Source: Chitinophaga japonensis
Lineage (GTDB): Bacteria > Bacteroidota > Bacteroidia > Chitinophagales > Chitinophagaceae
Direction: 5' to 3'
NCBI RefSeq assembly: GCF_007830125.1
Contig: NZ_VLLG01000003.1
Span: 20,109 to 84,108, forward strand
Length of the DNA: 64,000 nt
Both the position numbers and the translations under genes were made by a program. The notes under the pieces are model-generated. The model did not search any database. It saw only the letters and a list, made by a program, of their open reading frames with translations, and was not told where the DNA came from. Below, piece by piece: positions 38,166 to 47,073 of the stretch; position 1 is the stretch's first letter; each line of letters opens with the position of its first letter.

Positions 38166-41100
38166 TTATAAAGTTACTTGAACACCCATCGTGATCACCC
38201 TTAAAGGAGGAAGAGAAGACGTGCTTCGGGTTTCCGGATCTAATCCTTTGTAATTCGTTAATGTCAATAGATTTTGTCCTTGAACATATAGTCTAGCCCG
38301 TTGCAAGTGGATAGAATTAAGCCATTTTTCTGGTATTTGCCAGGATAATGATGCATTTTTAAGCCTAATAAAGGAGGCATCAGACCAACCGGCACTACTT
38401 TCATAGATATAATTAAAATTTTGAACCAAGCTAAAATCTGAATGATATCGTAAACTAAGGGCATTATCTCCAGGTTTTTGCCATCTATCCAATACAGTGA
38501 TAGGTTGATTTCCATTGCCTCCCATGAATAATCCTGGTAATACTCCGTATTCATAGTTTTGTGCATTCTGTTTTACAAATTGGAATAACACATCAAATTG
38601 AAAACCTTTGTATGTAAAACTATTTTGGAAACCTCCATAATATTTCGGTAACGTATTCACTAAAACGGTTCTGTCATCCGGGTCTTGAGGATAAAATGTT
38701 GGCATTTTGTCATTATCCTCAAATTGGAATAGACCGGATTCTGGGTCAACACCGATAAAGCTATATAATTTTTTGGATGTAATCGGTTCGCCTACTATGT
38801 ACGTGTTTCTATACGCCGCTGAATTTTCTAAGTTGGGAAATTCGACTAGTTGGTTGTCCTGAAAAGTTAGGTTGAAATTACTGGTCCAGATAAAGTCACT
38901 TGATTTAATATTCGTTGTGCTTAAGGAGAATTCCCAACCCGAATTTTGTATTGTAGCTGGTAAATTCTTCGTAATGACATTAAATCCTGTAACAATTGGT
39001 AAGGAGTAAACAAGTAACTGATTTGATGAACGGTTATGATAGTAGTTCGAATTTAGAAGAACTCTGTCTCTAAATATTCCAATATCCAATCCAATTTGCA
39101 GTTTTTTGGTTTCTTCCCATTGCAAGTAGGGGTTCGTTAGACCATTAACTGTAAGGGCAGAGATACCTTGATAGGGAATACCTGTATTAATCGGGATATA
39201 ACGGTTCATGAATTGATAATCGCCTATTTGATCGCTTCCTGTAGTGCCGTAACTTCCTCGCAACTTCCCAAAACTTATTAAGCTTAACTTATTTTTGAAG
39301 AACGTTTCTTCAGAGAATATCCAAGCGGCTCCAATGGCGCCAAAGTTGTGAAACTGATTTTCTGGACCAAACCTTGAACTTCCATCTCTCCTTCCAGTTA
39401 GATTTATAATATATTTGTTCTGTAAGTTATAGTTGATCCGACTAAACAGCGCATTGTATTTGTATACGGCAAACGGTGTAGATATAACTTGGACATCTGA
39501 AGCAGCTTTTATGTCCTCTAGTACAATGTCGCTGTTAAAACCGGACGCTGATAGCTCAAGTCCACTGCTGTTATTTTGTTGAATGGTAGCTCCTATCAAA
39601 ATTTCCAATTGTCCTTTCGCAAGGGGGCGCTTATAATGGATCTGTGGCTCGGCAACCCATGAACTAATTTTGTTGTCCTGATATCCTGCAGCCCTTAATT
39701 CGAAAGGGCGATTTTCTGGTTTATGTTGGGTTAGTGGGAATGTCTTTGTTTCCTTTGTTTGCAAATTAGTGTAACCAAAACTACTTTTGATTTCCAACCC
39801 AGGTACAATTTGATAGCTTAGTAATATATTACTGATTAGATTATGGGTTTTGTTTTTATATCTATTCAATGTATAACGAAGAGGATTGTAGAACGTACTC
39901 GTACCTGTTGCATCGGGCATCCAATTTAAACTGCCATCTGAATTGTATAAAGCAGGCGCAACGGGAGAAAGTGTTATTGCTTGAAACGTTAAATCTTCAT
40001 TTGGAAGTTGATTATTATCTATTAGATAGCTTCCGGACAATTGTAAGCGAAATTTCTCGTTATTTGAAGTATTACTAATATTAAAATGAAGGGAACCCTT
40101 TTTGTCGTCAAAGTTTCCAGGAAATACTGTTGTTTCTTGGTGATATCCCGTTCCAACTAAAAATTGTAGATTATTATTACCTCCGGAGACACTAGCTTGA
40201 ACATCGGTATATTGTGAAGTTCCGCCGATTAATTCATTTTGCCAATTTGTGTTTCTAGTAGTATCCCAAAGGCCGTTTAAATCATAATCTGTTGCTGAAG
40301 GAGCTGTGATGCCATCATTTCTGAGTGCTTCATGTCTCATTTCTAAATATTGCTGAGTATTCATTACATCTAACTTACGGTTGACACGGCCAAATCCATT
40401 CTGGATATTTACATTTACGTTGGTGCGTCCTGCTTTTCCTTTCTTTGTTGTTATTAAAATGGCTCCATTGGCAGCTCTTGAGCCATAGATGGCGGTTGCA
40501 TCTGCATCCTTTAATATCTCAATGCTTTCAATATCGGCTGGGTTGATAAAACTGAGCGGATTGCCATTTGTTCCAGAAAATTGACCTGATTGAGTAGTCC
40601 CCAGCATCGTACCTAAATTGGGTAATAGTTGGGATGAATATGGCACTCCGTCGATAACATAAAACGGATCATTCCCATTACGGATACTGTTTTGGCCTTG
40701 GATCTGAATTGTTATTCCTCCTCCTGATAACCCGCTGGACTGTTGTATCATGAGTCCGGGCACCCTACCTTGTAATGCAAGTAGTGGGTTGCTGACTGGT
40801 TGTCTCTCTATTTCTTCTGCCTTTACGCTGCTTATATTCCCAGTATTTAAACGCCTGGTTGTTGTGCCGTAAGCAATCACTACTGTTTCATCAAGACTCT
40901 GCATATCCAGAGGGAGGAGAACTTTAATTGATTTTCCGGATATAGGAATTTCTCTGGTTTCGTATCCTACACTTCTAACCTGTAGTAGCTGACCATTGCG
41001 TACACCAGGTAAAGTGAAATCTCCATCACCATCTGTTGATGCACCTAACTGGGTTCCTTTAACTATTACAGTTGCTCCGGGAATTGGGTTTCCAGCTGCA

Positions 41101-41549
41101 TCGGTTACTTTGCCGCGAAGGGCAAAGACTGTCGATGAAGTATCACTTCGAACTGGGGAAGGGGAGGAGTTTTTTTTTGCGGTTTCGTCTTTGAGAATAA
41201 GAATGTTCTCGTCCTTAAATTCGAAGTAAAGGTCGGGTCTATTTTTTAATAGCGTTTTCATTACATCCTCCAGAGGAGTTTTGTTAAACCGCACATCTAC
41301 TTTTTCTAAAATGTTTATTTCAGTTGAAGTCGTGCTGAATGAGACATTCATTCCCGTTTGTTTTCGGATTACTCGGAATACGTCATTCAGTGTAATTCGT
41401 GTAGCCGACAGCGTCAGCAGTTTCCTTCCTTGTCTCTCGGCTGTTGTAGCCTGCGCTTGTCCCATAGCGCATAGGGATGCCAGAAGCATTGCAAGTAGAA
41501 GCTTTTGCCGAATGGCGCTTCGAACTCTTGTGTGTAGCTTTTGCCTCAT
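38166..41549 (-). CDS. SusC/RagA TonB-dependent outer-membrane receptor with STN domain
   Basis: 1127 residues. Signal peptide to about 35 (ASLCAMGQAQA), STN domain (about 45-120), carboxypeptidase-regulatory-like domain (about 145-215), plug with the YAG/SRAANGAILITTKKG region (about 235-375), and a long barrel. The STN domain suggests signalling to the FecR protein encoded divergently. It is the first gene of the minus-strand operon, and an ECF-type promoter-like motif lies 93 bp upstream of its ATG. It imports a substrate that the GH2 and S9 enzymes would help process. Confidence 0.95.
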   Translation of the reverse strand: MRQKLHTRVRSAIRQKLLLAMLLASLCAMGQAQATTAERQGRKLLTLSATRITLNDVFRVIRKQTGMNVSFSTTSTEINILEKVDVRFNKTPLEDVMKTLLKNRPDLYFEFKDENILILKDETAKKNSSPSPVRSDTSSTVFALRGKVTDAAGNPIPGATVIVKGTQLGASTDGDGDFTLPGVRNGQLLQVRSVGYETREIPISGKSIKVLLPLDMQSLDETVVIAYGTTTRRLNTGNISSVKAEEIERQPVSNPLLALQGRVPGLMIQQSSGLSGGGITIQIQGQNSIRNGNDPFYVIDGVPYSSQLLPNLGTMLGTTQSGQFSGTNGNPLSFINPADIESIEILKDADATAIYGSRAANGAILITTKKGKAGRTNVNVNIQNGFGRVNRKLDVMNTQQYLEMRHEALRNDGITAPSATDYDLNGLWDTTRNTNWQNELIGGTSQYTDVQASVSGGNNNLQFLVGTGYHQETTVFPGNFDDKKGSLHFNISNTSNNEKFRLQLSGSYLIDNNQLPNEDLTFQAITLSPVAPALYNSDGSLNWMPDATGTSTFYNPLRYTLNRYKNKTHNLISNILLSYQIVPGLEIKSSFGYTNLQTKETKTFPLTQHKPENRPFELRAAGYQDNKISSWVAEPQIHYKRPLAKGQLEILIGATIQQNNSSGLELSASGFNSDIVLEDIKAASDVQVISTPFAVYKYNALFSRINYNLQNKYIINLTGRRDGSSRFGPENQFHNFGAIGAAWIFSEETFFKNKLSLISFGKLRGSYGTTGSDQIGDYQFMNRYIPINTGIPYQGISALTVNGLTNPYLQWEETKKLQIGLDIGIFRDRVLLNSNYYHNRSSNQLLVYSLPIVTGFNVITKNLPATIQNSGWEFSLSTTNIKSSDFIWTSNFNLTFQDNQLVEFPNLENSAAYRNTYIVGEPITSKKLYSFIGVDPESGLFQFEDNDKMPTFYPQDPDDRTVLVNTLPKYYGGFQNSFTYKGFQFDVLFQFVKQNAQNYEYGVLPGLFMGGNGNQPITVLDRWQKPGDNALSLRYHSDFSLVQNFNYIYESSAGWSDASFIRLKNASLSWQIPEKWLNSIHLQRARLYVQGQNLLTLTNYKGLDPETRSTSSLPPLRVITMGVQVTL

Positions 41550-41641
41550 TGTAGTTTTAGTTTTAGAGTTGATTAATTAGTAGGGTTAACATTTCATATT
41601 GCATTCTCATATTTGCATATAGCAAACTGTTTTTGATTATA

Positions 41642-41666
41642 GGTCGAATCTCAAAATGATATGTCC
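41642..41666 (-). promoter_or_regulatory. ECF-type promoter-like motif, copy 3 (susC)
   Basis: On the minus strand GGACA (41666-41662), 15 bp, CGACC (41646-41642), preceded by A-rich sequence with ATATT and AAACTA as in copies 1 and 2. It lies 93 bp from the susC ATG, in the correct orientation, and so links this operon with the mini-FecR units 30 kb away. Confidence 0.65.
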
Positions 41667-42107
41667 TAGTTTAACCTAATATTTTTTTCAAAATAACACA
41701 AGTGGTACACCTATCTCAGCGGTTAAAATACTATTAACACCAGATTCACAATTGCATTAACATGTGATTAGCATTCTGAACGAAATGTTATCAGTAAATT
41801 TAGGAAGGTCAAATACTTTGTATGGAAGATGTGAACGTTTTGTCGATCACAAAATACTGAGAAATGATAATGTCAATAGTATTTTTGGGGGAAATGACTG
41901 ATACTCTTGTTACAAATGTATAGGCGATCAAAACTGGGCGATTTCCTTCATAAAACGTTTTACTATTAGAAAATGTTTAAATTTTACGGTTAATGTTTTA
42001 ATTTTCGCAACCGTTTTTCTAAGTTTGTCATGTTTGGTTAACCTACTATTTCTTCTCCCTCAGAGCATTAAAGAGGTGATTGTTTATGTGATTTTCATTT
42101 AGAATTT
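41667..42107. other. Divergent region between susC and the ECF sigma gene
   Basis: About 440 bp of AT-rich DNA with no reading frame. It must carry the promoter of the plus-strand sigma gene, but I see no second copy of the GGACA/CGACC motif pointing at it, so that gene may use the housekeeping sigma factor. Confidence 0.5.
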
Positions 42108-42665
42108 ATGGAGATGTCCAACGAACTGGATTATTTTGAAGACTTAAAACTGGGTAAGGAAGAGGCCTTAACAGCTTTATATACTGCCAATCGCAAATGG
42201 TTGATGTTGGCAGCGGAGTCCATTTTGGGGCCGGGAAGCACGATGGAAAGTCAAGATTTAGTTCAGGATGTTTTTATCGAATTCTTAGAAAAAAAGCAAT
42301 TCAAAAACATTCACGATCCAAAAGCGATAAGAGGTTATCTCCACAAAGCGATTTACTATCGCTGTATGGATCGCCTCAGAAAAAAGAAAGTAGTTTCAGG
42401 CCACTTGGAGGACTTCAAGAAGTGTATTGACAAAATTCAGTTACCAACCCAACGTTTAGAGAATAAAGATCTGGAATTAAGGTTAAGCTCTGCGATAAAG
42501 CTTATTCCAGACCAATCGGCAAAGGTTCTTACACTTTCACACTTTCATTATCTAAAGCGCAATGAAATTGCGGCGAAATTAAATGTAAGCCCAAGTACTG
42601 TTAAAAATCACCTGACAAACGCCCACAAACTTCTCCGTACCTTGCTTAAAAAAGATCTGCTCTAA
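42108..42665 (+). CDS. ECF-type RNA polymerase sigma factor
   Basis: 185 residues. Region 2 (about 20-90) has the SQDLVQDVFIEFLE helix; region 4 (about 125-180) has the HTH LKRNEIAAKLNVSPSTVKNHLTNAHKLL. No other domain is present. It is followed 36 bp later by a FecR gene and is divergent from the SusC operon, the standard layout of Bacteroidota surface-signalling modules. It is the best candidate to read the GGACA-N15-CGACC promoters in this window. Confidence 0.95.
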   Translation: MEMSNELDYFEDLKLGKEEALTALYTANRKWLMLAAESILGPGSTMESQDLVQDVFIEFLEKKQFKNIHDPKAIRGYLHKAIYYRCMDRLRKKKVVSGHLEDFKKCIDKIQLPTQRLENKDLELRLSSAIKLIPDQSAKVLTLSHFHYLKRNEIAAKLNVSPSTVKNHLTNAHKLLRTLLKKDLL

Positions 42666-42669
42666 AATA

Positions 42670-42694
42670 GGACAGATTTAGCTGAATTTCGACT
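42670..42694 (+). promoter_or_regulatory. ECF-type promoter-like motif, copy 4 (before fecR, weak)
   Basis: GGACA (42670-42674), 15 bp, CGACT (42690-42694), only 7 bp before the FecR ATG. Transcription from it would give a nearly leaderless message, so it is either an unusual internal promoter or a chance or decayed match. Confidence 0.35.
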
Positions 42695-42701
42695 TTACAC
42701 T

Positions 42702-43868
42702 ATGCAAAATGATCAATATATCCATGAATTGATAACCAGAAAGCTGACTGGGCATATCGAACCGGAGGAAGAGCAGGAGCTGGAGCAGATGATGAGAGAG
42801 GACGAGGGGGTGAGGGCCTTGTATGAAGAGCTGCGGAGCCGGTATTCGGATGATATTGATGATAATTTCAATAGATTGGAGAAGGAGGTGGCCTGGGCGG
42901 ATTTGAGTGAGCTAAAAGTAATTTCCCAAAAAAGGCGGTTCAAGCGAGTTGCACGGTGGAGCTCTATCGCCGCTGCAGCAGTTGTGGTAATGATGGTGGG
43001 GATTTTCGTTTATAATAATAGCGGTAAGCCTGGTACGGGAACGGAATCCTTTGGAGGTAAGGGAATTTCCCTGACAACCGCATCAGGCGCTACAGTGAAC
43101 CTTTCCACACAAGGAGGCGATATCAAAACGGATGAGGTTTTATTACAGAACAACAACAATAGATTGAGCTATACACCAGGTTCGGTCACTTCAACCGGAG
43201 AGGAACGGCAGTTCAGCGTCAACACACTCCATGTTCCCAAAGGGATGACCTATCAGGTGAGATTGGCGGACGGCAGTGAAATTCAACTGAATTCCGCTAC
43301 GACTCTTCAGTTTCCATTTGCATTTGGAGAAAACCGTGAAGTCACTATAAAAGGCGAGGCGTATTTGAAGATTGCTCAGAATGCAGAAAGACCTTTTATT
43401 GTGCACCTGAGGGGAGAATCCCAGGACCAGGCAGACGAGGTAACCATTCAGGTACTGGGCACCGAATTCAATATCAATTCCTATGATGCCGAACGGCTTC
43501 AGGTTGCTTTGGTAAACGGTGCCGTGCAATTGAAGGTGGCCGAAAAGCTAGTGGCATTGAAACCCGGAATGCGGGCCGTTTATTCGACACATGAAGGCAT
43601 CAGCACGCATAAATTTGATGTAGAGGAAGTTACCGGCTGGATAAAGGGAAAGTACTATTTCCAAGATGCCACGCTTGAGCAGATCGCAAAAGTACTGCCT
43701 ATAAGGGCGGGAGTAGAAACCATAATTGACAATAAAACCATCGGTACAAAACGGTTCACCGGCGTATTTAACCGCAACAAACCGCTAAACTCGTTTCTTG
43801 AAAATCTGAAACTAACCATGCAGATTGACTACTATTTTACCGCTGATAGCACCCTCCATTTTAAATAA
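42702..43868 (+). CDS. FecR family anti-sigma/sensor protein
   Basis: 388 residues. The cytoplasmic helical anti-sigma part (about 1-80) is followed by one TM helix (about 86-104), the FecR domain (about 165-270; HVPKGMTYQVRLADGSEIQLNSATTLQFP type), and a C-terminal DUF4974 domain (about 315-388). It holds the upstream ECF factor at the membrane until a SusC-type receptor signals. It is co-transcribed with the sigma gene and is the full-length counterpart of the three mini-FecR proteins. Confidence 0.93.
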   Translation: MQNDQYIHELITRKLTGHIEPEEEQELEQMMREDEGVRALYEELRSRYSDDIDDNFNRLEKEVAWADLSELKVISQKRRFKRVARWSSIAAAAVVVMMVGIFVYNNSGKPGTGTESFGGKGISLTTASGATVNLSTQGGDIKTDEVLLQNNNNRLSYTPGSVTSTGEERQFSVNTLHVPKGMTYQVRLADGSEIQLNSATTLQFPFAFGENREVTIKGEAYLKIAQNAERPFIVHLRGESQDQADEVTIQVLGTEFNINSYDAERLQVALVNGAVQLKVAEKLVALKPGMRAVYSTHEGISTHKFDVEEVTGWIKGKYYFQDATLEQIAKVLPIRAGVETIIDNKTIGTKRFTGVFNRNKPLNSFLENLKLTMQIDYYFTADSTLHFK

Positions 43869-43911
43869 CGTCAAAATAGTACCTCTTTTTGAAATTTCCT
43901 TCTTTCCACTA

Positions 43912-43936
43912 GGACAATTTTCCCATTATTTCGACC
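43912..43936 (+). promoter_or_regulatory. ECF-type promoter-like motif, copy 5 (leader of mini-FecR 3)
   Basis: GGACA (43912-43916), 15 bp, CGACC (43932-43936), 44 bp after the FecR stop. The A-tract block seen in copies 1-3 is weaker here. It points at the third mini-FecR gene, about 640 bp downstream. Confidence 0.55.
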
Positions 43937-44573
43937 TAAGTAAGAGTTCAGAATATCACTCGGTCAGTGATAGTTTTTTAGATTTTGGTCACGGACATCG
44001 ATAAGATCGTTTTCACCAATAGAAAGTCTTTTACTAGACTTTAGCATTATAAACGGCGGACTTCTTTTGGTCTGCTGGTTTGATTAGCGGCCAAATTCGG
44101 CAGCAGTTGTGGGTAAATTAGCTGGTGCCGGATACGCAAGGGAGGGATTAGCTCCTCTTTTGCATGGCTAAAAATTTAAGAACAATTAAAAACGGGGAGA
44201 GCCATTCCTGGCTCAACCTCAATTTTGTTAAAGATACTGCAGCGTGAGCAGATTCTCTTTTGCGGTATAGGTTCCGGAGAGTGAGAAAGATAATGAGAAG
44301 TCAGGAATTATCGATTTATGAGGTAGATGATCTCGTTTTAGCACCCTGATGGTGTGCGGAATGAGCTAATATAAAGTTCAGAATTGATATCACCGGTCAT
44401 TGCTATATGATAGCTTTGATCGAAGCACACTCGGGTTTTGATATTGGCTATTACAATAGTGTACCGGTGGGGGCCGTAGGTTGGACGGCCCCATTCTTTA
44501 AAATCTGGCGTTGAAAATGCGAAGATTGAATTGGCCTTACATCCATTTATTATTATAAAATGTGAGTTTTAAG
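43937..44573 (+). other. Long leader region of mini-FecR 3 with repeats and hairpins
   Basis: No gene was found in about 640 bp. AGTTCAGAAT...TATCAC...CGGTCA occurs twice (43945-43966 and 44375-44399). In the first copy TATCAC pairs with GTGATA (43954-43972). A strong hairpin sits at 44470-44492. The sequence motifs of the leaders at 8.8 and 9.9 kb are not recognisable, but the layout (promoter motif, long leader, mini-FecR) is the same. Confidence 0.45.
44470..44492 (+). terminator. Terminator-like hairpin ahead of mini-FecR 3
   Basis: GGGGCCGT (44470-44477) pairs with ACGGCCCC (44485-44492), loop of 7 nt, followed by ATTCTTTAAAA, a weak T-tract. It lies inside the leader, 82 bp before the ATG, so it may act as an attenuator. 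Confidence 0.5.
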
Positions 44574-45113
44574 ATGCATATCCCTTTTCTAAGCCGGCTA
44601 AGAAAGACCCCTCCGGCATTTGACCATGAGAATTTTATTCGCCTGCTACATTATTACAAAGAAGGAAGGACGACCCGGGAGGAAGATCGATACATTCGGG
44701 CTGAGCTCCAGCGAAATAGCGATGCCTGTATGCTTATGGAGGATTTTCGGGACACATATGGAATAGATCCAATCTTGGGGAGAAAAAGGAACCGGCTTGC
44801 AATGGCTTCTATTGCCGTGATCGCTATCCTGTGCGCTGCCGGTTTGCTTTTTGCGGTAGGTAAAAACTATCGCATTGTACCCATTGAACAGCAGAACTAC
44901 CATTTCCGGTATAAGACCCTCCAGGAACTGAGCGGAATTATTGCCAGGGAGTACCGTGTGAAAGTTATTTTCGATACACCTGAATCCGCCAGTTACCACT
45001 ATACCGGTATGTTGGATATGAACCGCCCTCTGAGCGCCTTTCTTGAGGATGTACGGAACGTGAGCCAGGTGGAATATTATTATGACGTGGAAGGTAACCT
45101 GCACTTTCGGTAG
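44574..45113 (+). CDS. Mini-FecR: anti-sigma-like membrane protein lacking the FecR domain (copy 3)
   Basis: 179 residues from the ATG at 44574 (a GTG at 44562 would add four). Parts: an anti-sigma-like N-terminus (FDHENFIRLLHYYKEGRTTREED), a TM helix (about 78-97), YRIVPIEQ, and a DUF4974-like end (IAREYRVKVIFD, VEYYYDVEGNLHF). It matches the genes at 8972 and 10074 in every part, and like them lacks the FecR domain. It lies between two complete ECF/FecR pairs and may respond to either. Confidence 0.65.
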   Translation: MHIPFLSRLRKTPPAFDHENFIRLLHYYKEGRTTREEDRYIRAELQRNSDACMLMEDFRDTYGIDPILGRKRNRLAMASIAVIAILCAAGLLFAVGKNYRIVPIEQQNYHFRYKTLQELSGIIAREYRVKVIFDTPESASYHYTGMLDMNRPLSAFLEDVRNVSQVEYYYDVEGNLHFR

Positions 45114-45125
45114 GTTGGGCTTGAG

Positions 45126-45145
45126 ATAACACAAACGTGTTATTT
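45126..45145 (+). terminator. Short hairpin after mini-FecR 3
   Basis: ATAACAC (45126-45132) pairs with GTGTTAT (45137-45143), loop AAAC, then TTTGG. It is a modest terminator candidate between the third mini-FecR gene and the second ECF gene. Confidence 0.4.
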
Positions 45146-45221
45146 TGGTAATCTGAAGTTCATAAAGTAGCTATAAGCTCTAACTTTAAGAAACTGATTA
45201 CCAAACCAACCAAGCACTTTC

Positions 45222-45746
45222 ATGACATCGGAGAACTTCAATGAAGATTTAGCAAGTCGGCAGGAAATTTTCAAAATAATCTACGATAGGTACTATGGCA
45301 GTATATTTTGGCAGGCACATCGCCTTCTGGATGATCGGGAAAAAGCAAGAGACGTTGCCCATGACGTTTTTATGAACCTATGGTTCAAAGGAGGGAGCCT
45401 GGAAATCGAGAACGTTCTATGGTACCTTACAAGAGCCTGTAAGAATACCTGTCTGAATATCATTAACCGGAAGAAAACCGAGCGTACCGTCGTGGACCGG
45501 GTCCAGGCAAGTGAGCCGGTCCGCGAAGATCCTCATTTCTCAGAAGATTTTCAGATCAGAGAATATATAAATGAGGCCCTGATGGATCTACCGGAGCGCT
45601 GGCGCCTGGCCTTCCATTTAGTCTTCACCCATAATAAAAGTTATGCGGAAAGCGCGGCGGAGATGAACATCAGCAGAAACACATTTAAATCGATCATGAA
45701 AAGCACCCTGCAGCGAATAAGGGAAAAGCTTATCCACCTAAAATGA
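45222..45746 (+). CDS. ECF-type RNA polymerase sigma factor (second)
   Basis: 174 residues. Region 2 has ARDVAHDVFMNLWFKGG (about 45-62), and region 4 the HTH KSYAESAAEMNISRNTFKSIMKSTLQRI (about 135-165). It overlaps the next FecR gene by four bases (ATGA), so the two are translationally coupled. It has no SusC gene beside it. The target promoters are unknown, but the motif at 46.9 and 49.3 kb could be among them. Confidence 0.95.
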   Translation: MTSENFNEDLASRQEIFKIIYDRYYGSIFWQAHRLLDDREKARDVAHDVFMNLWFKGGSLEIENVLWYLTRACKNTCLNIINRKKTERTVVDRVQASEPVREDPHFSEDFQIREYINEALMDLPERWRLAFHLVFTHNKSYAESAAEMNISRNTFKSIMKSTLQRIREKLIHLK

Positions 45747-46864
45747 ACTATAGAGAAGATTATTTTTTCGACCTTGTAAAGAAGCAACTGGCGGGCGCAA
45801 GCAATGGGCAGGAGGATGCGTACATACAGGAGATGATTCAGCAATATCCGGAGGCAAGGGAGATTTACGAAGATCTACAGGCGATGCACGGTGATCGGAA
45901 CTTTCTATTATCCGATGAAGAAAAAGAACAGTCTTATCAAACGCTGTTGAAAGGTATTGGTGAGAAGGAGAAAAAGAGAAGAAGGGGGTATGCAATGGCT
46001 GCGGTCGTTTTCTCCTTAGTAGTCGTAGTTTCGGCCATGCTCTTTCTCAATAAAGATGAAAAAGTGGCACGGGTTGATCCAGCAGAAGGTGCTGTGGTTC
46101 TACAATTGGCAAATGGAGAGCGTGTTGCCTTGCCACACGGAATGTCGGATCGGATCGATATTTGGGCGGCAACGTTAGAGGAAGACAGCCTGTCGTTAAA
46201 CTTTAGGGCAGCGTCTGGATCACAGGCAAACAATACTTTATTTGTTCCTGCAGGAGAGACTTATAAAGTGGTGCTAGAAGACAGCACGGTGGTACACCTT
46301 AATTCCATGACCAAGATTACCTTCCCATTTCTCTTCAGCGAGAAACGTGAAATAGCCATTGAAGGAGAAGCATTCATTGAGGTCAGGCGAAATGAAGGCC
46401 GTCCATTTATTGTCCGCACTTCGGGTGGCTCGATCCAGGTTTTAGGGACGAGTTTCAATGTCAATACCTATGATTCGGGGGCTGTCAGGGTGGCGCTTAT
46501 ACAGGGTGCCGTTCGACTAACCTCCGTCCAGGAGGAAAAGGTCATCAAGCCGGGTGAGCTGGCGGTGCTTCAATCCGATCAAGGGATATCCGTATGGCCT
46601 TTCGATGCCGCCGATGTCCTATCCTGGAGAAATGGTATATATTCGTTCGATGAACAGCCCTTGGAGAAGATTATTTCTGTCATGGAACGGTGGTTTGCAG
46701 TTAAAGTAGAATGTGATCCAAATCTAAGGGAAAAGCGTTACACGGGCGTGTTGGATAGGCATCATGGCCCTGAGTTCTTCCTGAACAATTTAAAGAGCGT
46801 TGAAGGAAATATTGAATATGATATAAAAGGAGATACCATTAGGATCGGTATCCATCGGAGGTAA
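45743..46864 (+). CDS. FecR family anti-sigma/sensor protein (second)
   Basis: 373 residues. Cytoplasmic part (about 1-80), one TM helix (about 88-104), FecR domain (about 150-265; FVPAGETYKVVLEDSTVVHLNSMTKITFPF type) and DUF4974 C-terminus (about 300-370). It is coupled to the preceding ECF gene by a four-base overlap. No susC follows; the downstream genes are of unknown function. Confidence 0.93.
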   Translation: MNYREDYFFDLVKKQLAGASNGQEDAYIQEMIQQYPEAREIYEDLQAMHGDRNFLLSDEEKEQSYQTLLKGIGEKEKKRRRGYAMAAVVFSLVVVVSAMLFLNKDEKVARVDPAEGAVVLQLANGERVALPHGMSDRIDIWAATLEEDSLSLNFRAASGSQANNTLFVPAGETYKVVLEDSTVVHLNSMTKITFPFLFSEKREIAIEGEAFIEVRRNEGRPFIVRTSGGSIQVLGTSFNVNTYDSGAVRVALIQGAVRLTSVQEEKVIKPGELAVLQSDQGISVWPFDAADVLSWRNGIYSFDEQPLEKIISVMERWFAVKVECDPNLREKRYTGVLDRHHGPEFFLNNLKSVEGNIEYDIKGDTIRIGIHRR

Positions 46865-46896
46865 GAAGCCTTATGCCGGAATAATATTTTTATCGT

Positions 46897-46927
46897 ACCC
46901 CACCCCATTTTCCGATTCATTTGTCTT
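46897..46927 (+). promoter_or_regulatory. Repeated upstream motif, copy 1 (ACCCCACCCC-N9-TTCATTTGTCTT)
   Basis: ACCCCACCCC (46897-46906), 9 bp, TTCATTTGTCTT (46916-46927). The same two blocks with the same spacing occur at 49279-49309. Both stand upstream of plus-strand gene blocks (47074 and 49597). A promoter or activator site is inferred. Confidence 0.5.
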
Positions 46928-47073
46928 ATACATGCATTCCCTCAAAATGAAATTGCAGGTTTTATTGCGAGAAGACGTCTGGCTATATATTCCATGGTCA
47001 TCGTTTATCCCGCACTGATCTGCCAGCCACTAAAGCGATCATCTTTTTGATTTCTGTTTCAAAAAAACAGCTT

